Below, in pieces: positions 60,181 to 64,000 of a DNA stretch of 64,000 nucleotides (positions are counted from its first letter, which is position 1; every line of letters begins with the position of its first letter). Position numbers and translations under genes: made by a program. Location of the stretch: assembly GCF_003265705.1 (NCBI RefSeq), contig NW_020312817.1, positions 25,268,109 through 25,332,108 of the forward strand. Direction: 5' to 3'. The DNA comes from Callorhinus ursinus. Taxonomy: Eukaryota > Chordata > Mammalia > Carnivora > Otariidae. The notes under the pieces were generated by a model. That model worked only from the letters and a program-made list of their open reading frames with translations, was not told where the DNA came from and did no database searches.

Positions 60181-61506
60181 CAAGAGCCGTGTCTATTGAT
60201 GGGCATATCAGGACAAGGTGATTCCATTGATGGTATCACATCCATTTAAATGTGTACATTTTCATATTTTTATGTAAAAAAAAATTATACATCTTGTTTG
60301 TTTATATATTGATACATACATGTGTTGAGACAAATAACACATATGAATATATATGGAAAAGGAACTATACAGAAACATGCTGAAGTGTTACTAATTTTAC
60401 AAGAATGATTTAAAGCCGAGTCACCTAGTGCAGGAAAAATCTTGTTTGCATGTTTCTGCTTTCCACTCTGATTTCTACCAAGCCATACTGTATGATGATG
60501 ACATCATGACAAATTATCACCCTCATCTGATAATTTCTACATTGTCATAAAACTGCTTGTGGTTAACATGAAAGATGTTGAACCCCATTATGTAAGAAAA
60601 GGTATAAAGTTCTTGCATCTTTCCCTAAATAGCATCACTGTTGTTCCTTTAGGGTTTAATGTACTTTAAAGTACAAAGTATAACCTCAGTTAATGAACTC
60701 TGCCAGGATGAAGCACCTTTACAACTAAGTACCCATGACTTAAAAAAAAATGTATAGTCAATCCAAAATTACGTTGGTAAACTAAAAGTGTTTTCCCTAT
60801 TAGTTTGGCTTGCTCTTGAAATTCTGTGGTCATAATTGATATGAAATGGACTTGTGGGCTTGATGGTCTTATTGCACATGAATAGTAAGTATCCATCTAC
60901 CCAATGAAGCCCCTGCAGAACACAATTCTTTATGACTGTGGAATGGGTCAGAGAGGCACTGAGACATTCAAGTGATGATTTTTTTTTTTTTTTGAATGTG
61001 GTACCGCTTAACTGTGGCATCCAGCTTATGCTCACCCTTCTCATTCAACAATACGTTTTCTATTTCCTCACTAATCTGACAGCTTATAGTATTTAATGAT
61101 TTCTGTAAAGGTATTTCTGACATCATGGAACACATTCATCTACTAGATTTCTCTGTAAACACAAGCATGCTGTTGGAACACATCTTTTACTAATAAAGAT
61201 CTTCCTAAATGTAGGCAGGATAATAGATTATCTTATAGTGGATAAGGATGTTATCTGTAGAGCTCTCTGTTCTGAAATCTGGAAGATATTTTAGTGAGCT
61301 GATTTATAACTTTGGGGAATGTGTGTTACTTAGTCATCACTCAAAGCACTAGTCAACAACCACAGTGTGTAATTTTTCCTGCTAGAACTGGCAGCTGATT
61401 TCCCCCCCCCATATCAGTAAAAAAAAGAGAACCAGTTAGATGTTTCTGTTTACTTCAGTTATAAAAGTAGGATATATTATACACTATAATAAATATGATT
61501 ATGATT

Positions 61507-61732
61507 ATAATAGTAATAGCAGCTAACATTTATTGAGCATTTACTAAGTACCAGGCATTGTGCTAAGTATCTTGTATGCATAAGGTCAGTTAATCCTAAT
61601 AACCATACATGGTAGTTACTGTTACTAATAACTTGTAGGGCAAAACTGAAGCAGAAACAGGTGAAAAAGCTTGTCAGAGTTACTGGAATCTGGTTCCTCT
61701 GACTGAATATCCAGTGCTCTTTCTACTATGAC
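61507..61732 (-). repeat. MIR SINE relic, reverse
   Basis: AATAGCAGCTAACATTTATT, AAGTACCAGGCATTGTGCTA, AACAGGTGAAAAAGCTTGTC and CCAGTGCTCTTTCTACTATG give a nearly complete reversed MIR. Confidence 0.92.
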
Positions 61733-62029
61733 TTGGTACCTCTTGTATTTGTAGTATGATTTTAGTTAACAGAATCTCCAAATCATAAAGCACTTTGGTA
61801 ACAATAGTGAACTGGATGGTTTTCCTCAAAAAAGAGTTTTAAAAAGAAAAAAAAAAAAGTGAAATGGCCAGATCATGGAGGGATGGTGGTCCCAAAGGAG
61901 GAGATTATTGTTCTGCCTAAGATAAGGGTAGCAGGCACACCTAAGGAGGCATCAGGTGGAGAGTCAAAGTCAGCTCCACTCTCAGGGAGCAGGGGGTGGT
62001 GTCAAGTGAACACAGTTACATCAAGGATC

Positions 62030-62100
62030 AGAGGTGAAGAGGACCTTAGAAACCATCTAGTCCAGAGTACCCTTCCGAGAAAAGAAATTGAAACCTTAGA
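62030..62100 (+). repeat. Short ancient repeat core
   Basis: The text AGAGGACCTTAGAAACCATC, TAGTCCAGAGTACC and AGAAATTGAAACC is typical of a mammal-wide relic. An open frame (61859-62185) crosses it but matches nothing I recognise. Confidence 0.45.
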
Positions 62101-62846
62101 AAGGACTAAACCCAACTTTCTGACCTTTAGGTCCCTGAGATCTGCTTTTGATAATCAGTTATGGGAAAAAGAAGCTCTCTGTTAAATGACCATTGTAAAT
62201 AAATTATTCCAGTGGAATCCTAGAGACCATGTATTAAAATGAATTATCATAAAGTATCATCTTCGCTGCTCACGAATATAACTAAATTCAGTGTTGCTGA
62301 CATCTGTTTGGCAATCAGCACTAATAGGCGCATGAGAAGTTTAGGACATCAAGAAGCTAAGGATGAAGTCTTACCAAGAAGAACTGAATAAATGAAAATG
62401 CAAAACGAGGAAAGTAGCTTCTGCGCCTCTGTTCAGAATATATTTCACTGAGATTAAGAACATTTAGAAAACACACACTTATCCTGAAACATAGCATGCA
62501 TTATATAACGTTATATAGATGTGTCATTTCTATAGTAGTAACTGCAAGAAATTTACCGAGTACCTTAAATTTCACCATTAATCTGCTTGCTTTATACTTT
62601 TATTAGATCACAACCTTCTTGAAGGTATGGAATGTTCTGCACATAGTGACTCAATCAGTATGAGTTGAGTTAAATATTTTTTCTTTTATCTGAAAAATAG
62701 TGTCCTAGCATGTTCTCCTCAGTATATATTAACACTGATAGATCTCAGTCATGGATGATTTCAGGTGTACCTCTAATCACAGCCTTTCAGTATGATTATG
62801 TAAGTTTTTTCAGTACTAGATTAATCCACACCCAAAAGGAATTTTC

Positions 62847-63036
62847 TTTGTTTTTCTTTTAAGATTTTATTTATTTGAGAGACAGAGTGAGTGAGAGAGG
62901 GAACACAAACCAGGGGGAGAGGCAGAGGGAGAAGCCGACTCCCTGCTGAGCTGGGAGCCCAATACAGGGCTCGATTCCAGGACCCTGACATCATGACCTG
63001 AGCAGATGCTTAACCGACTAAGCCACCCAGGTGCCC
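62847..63036 (-). mobile_element. Can-SINE, reverse
   Basis: CTTTTAAGATTTTATTTATT start, GGGCTCGATTCCAGGACCCT and the end GACTAAGCCACCCAGGTGCC. The target CCCAAAAGGAATTTTCT (62831-62846) reappears as CCAAGAGGAATTTTCT (63038-63053) with one substitution. Confidence 0.95.
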
Positions 63037-64000
63037 CCCAAGAGGAATTTTCTAACTTAGAGGAAGAAAGGCTTTTATATGAGAAAGTTTTTTTTTTAAT
63101 TGACAGCTATAATAAATTTGTCAAAATTTTAAACTTGTAATTCATTCTCACCAAAAATTAGTAATATCATCATCATCATCACTGGTGCTTCATCATTTTT
63201 AACGATAGCTTTACTCTTCCTTGATTTTAAATAAATAAAGATTTGGTCCCACCATTATTTGATTTTGTTAAATGTTTTGTAAGCAATTACTGAGCTATAA
63301 CCATGCAATAATTACTTTCACCATTAGGCGGCACAAATGTGTACATTTCGAACAATCTGAAGTTAGGTTGAAGTAGTTGGGGGTGAGAATAAAACACTTC
63401 ATATTTGTTGTTTAAAATGTGACCTTGCCTACAAGAAGTTTATAGTCTTCGTGGGTAGATAAGAATACACATGGAAAAAGTAAAAAAAATATATATTATG
63501 CAATATAATTACATGCTAAATTTTATAGTATATCATATATAAATGTTTTGCTGAATAATTATAGGAGTATTCGGTAAAGAGAGATCATACGGGGTTGAAA
63601 CACTTCACTTCTTTAAGAAGCTGCATCCCCCTTGGACCCTGAAGGCTGTGTGTGACTTGGACGGGCAGAAACAAGGATGGCCGCGGGCAGGAGAGGAGGA
63701 GTACAAGAGGGCGTGGACTTTGGGCCGGCAGGAGGCTGAGCGGTAAACAGGCCCAGTGAATGCGATCCAACTGAAGACTTGTACTGTAGATGAACGGGCA
63801 ATAGTTCAGAAGGCTGTTTGGAGCCGTTGCTGGAAAACTTAACTCCTGCCCACAAAAAATTCATGTTTTTAGTCATATATTTCTAGCTGAAGTCATTTCA
63901 GGCAAATCACCTCATATGTTAAGGCTCTGAAACATCATATAGATATATTTAAGTTTTGGTTTTTTAATTCCAAGTAAAATAATCCATATTTTATTTTTAT

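Larger units (their letters stand above)
59656..64000 (+). other. LCLAT1: LCLAT1 intron after coding exon 4 (incomplete)
   Basis: The intron begins GTAAGC, and no further LCLAT1 coding sequence appears before the window ends. It holds a weak MIR-like stretch (60060-60180), a clear minus-strand MIR (61507-61732), an old repeat fragment at 62030-62100 and a minus-strand Can-SINE (62847-63036). A short ATC microsatellite lies near 63169-63182. In 60181-61506, 61733-62029, 62101-62830 and 63054-64000 I recognise nothing functional. Confidence 0.85.

Noticed and set aside
61859..62185. 108-codon + strand frame
   Set aside because: It crosses a short ancient repeat core and has no recognisable domain.
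7..64000. tRNA genes within SINE heads
   Set aside because: The heads are tRNA-derived SINE sequence with diverged or missing tRNA folds, target-site duplications and A-rich tails, so they are not tRNA genes.
1..64000. CRISPR array, operon or phage-like system
   Set aside because: No regularly spaced short repeats, no gene clusters, and spliced vertebrate exons with SINE/LINE content throughout.

Overview
The window is mammalian nuclear DNA from the order Carnivora. The evidence is a spliced vertebrate gene with short exons in long introns, many tRNA-derived Can-SINEs (SINEC), carnivore-type LINE-1 elements and scattered old MIR and L1M relics. The SINEs share one consensus: a head reading GGGGCGCCTGGGTGGCTCAG, then GATCCCAGGGTCCTGGGATC, a pyrimidine-rich stretch and an AAATAAATAAAATCTT tail. 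This is the form I associate with arctoid carnivores (bears, seals, mustelids and relatives) rather than dogs or cats. Clade placement is inference.

The only host gene I can support is LCLAT1 on the + strand (lysocardiolipin acyltransferase 1, also called ALCAT1/AGPAT8). Four consecutive coding exons lie at 11964-12128, 19147-19345, 54070-54216 and 59539-59655. Splice sites and phases (0, 1, 1, 1) fit together and give residues 1-209 plus the first base of codon 210. This is just over half of a protein of about 376 residues counted from this Met. The fragment carries the acyltransferase HX4D box (NHRTRMDW) and the FPEGT box. The 3' coding part lies beyond position 64000. No promoter or upstream 5' exon could be identified.

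Layout. 1-11959 is upstream intronic or 5' flanking DNA with L1M, MIR, L2-like and hAT-like relics and six Can-SINEs. 12129-19146 is an intron with old repeats only. 19346-54069 is a 34.7-kb intron dominated by a LINE-1 nest at about 22200-38497. There an old sense L1 (A) is interrupted by an antisense L1 3' fragment (B), a short polyadenylated retrocopy, a Can-SINE and a long sense L1 (D). Fragment B is interrupted by a nearly full-length L1 (X), and X by a young 5'-truncated L1 (Y). Target-site duplications bracket X (AAATTCCAGTTAG) and Y (AAAGAAGATGTGGTCC), so the order A, then B, then X, then Y can be read directly. 54217-59538 and 59656-64000 are introns with further SINEs and MIRs.

The L1 open reading frames are all broken, and most other open frames are chance or antisense frames within repeats. 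I found no CRISPR array, operon, bacterial gene or clearly new biological system. The points most worth checking are the four-deep L1 nest, an unidentified retrocopy, a coding-like stretch at 20150-20980, a 19-bp-stem hairpin at 39629-39676, a fold-back inside L1-D, and an inverted SINE pair just upstream of the first coding exon.
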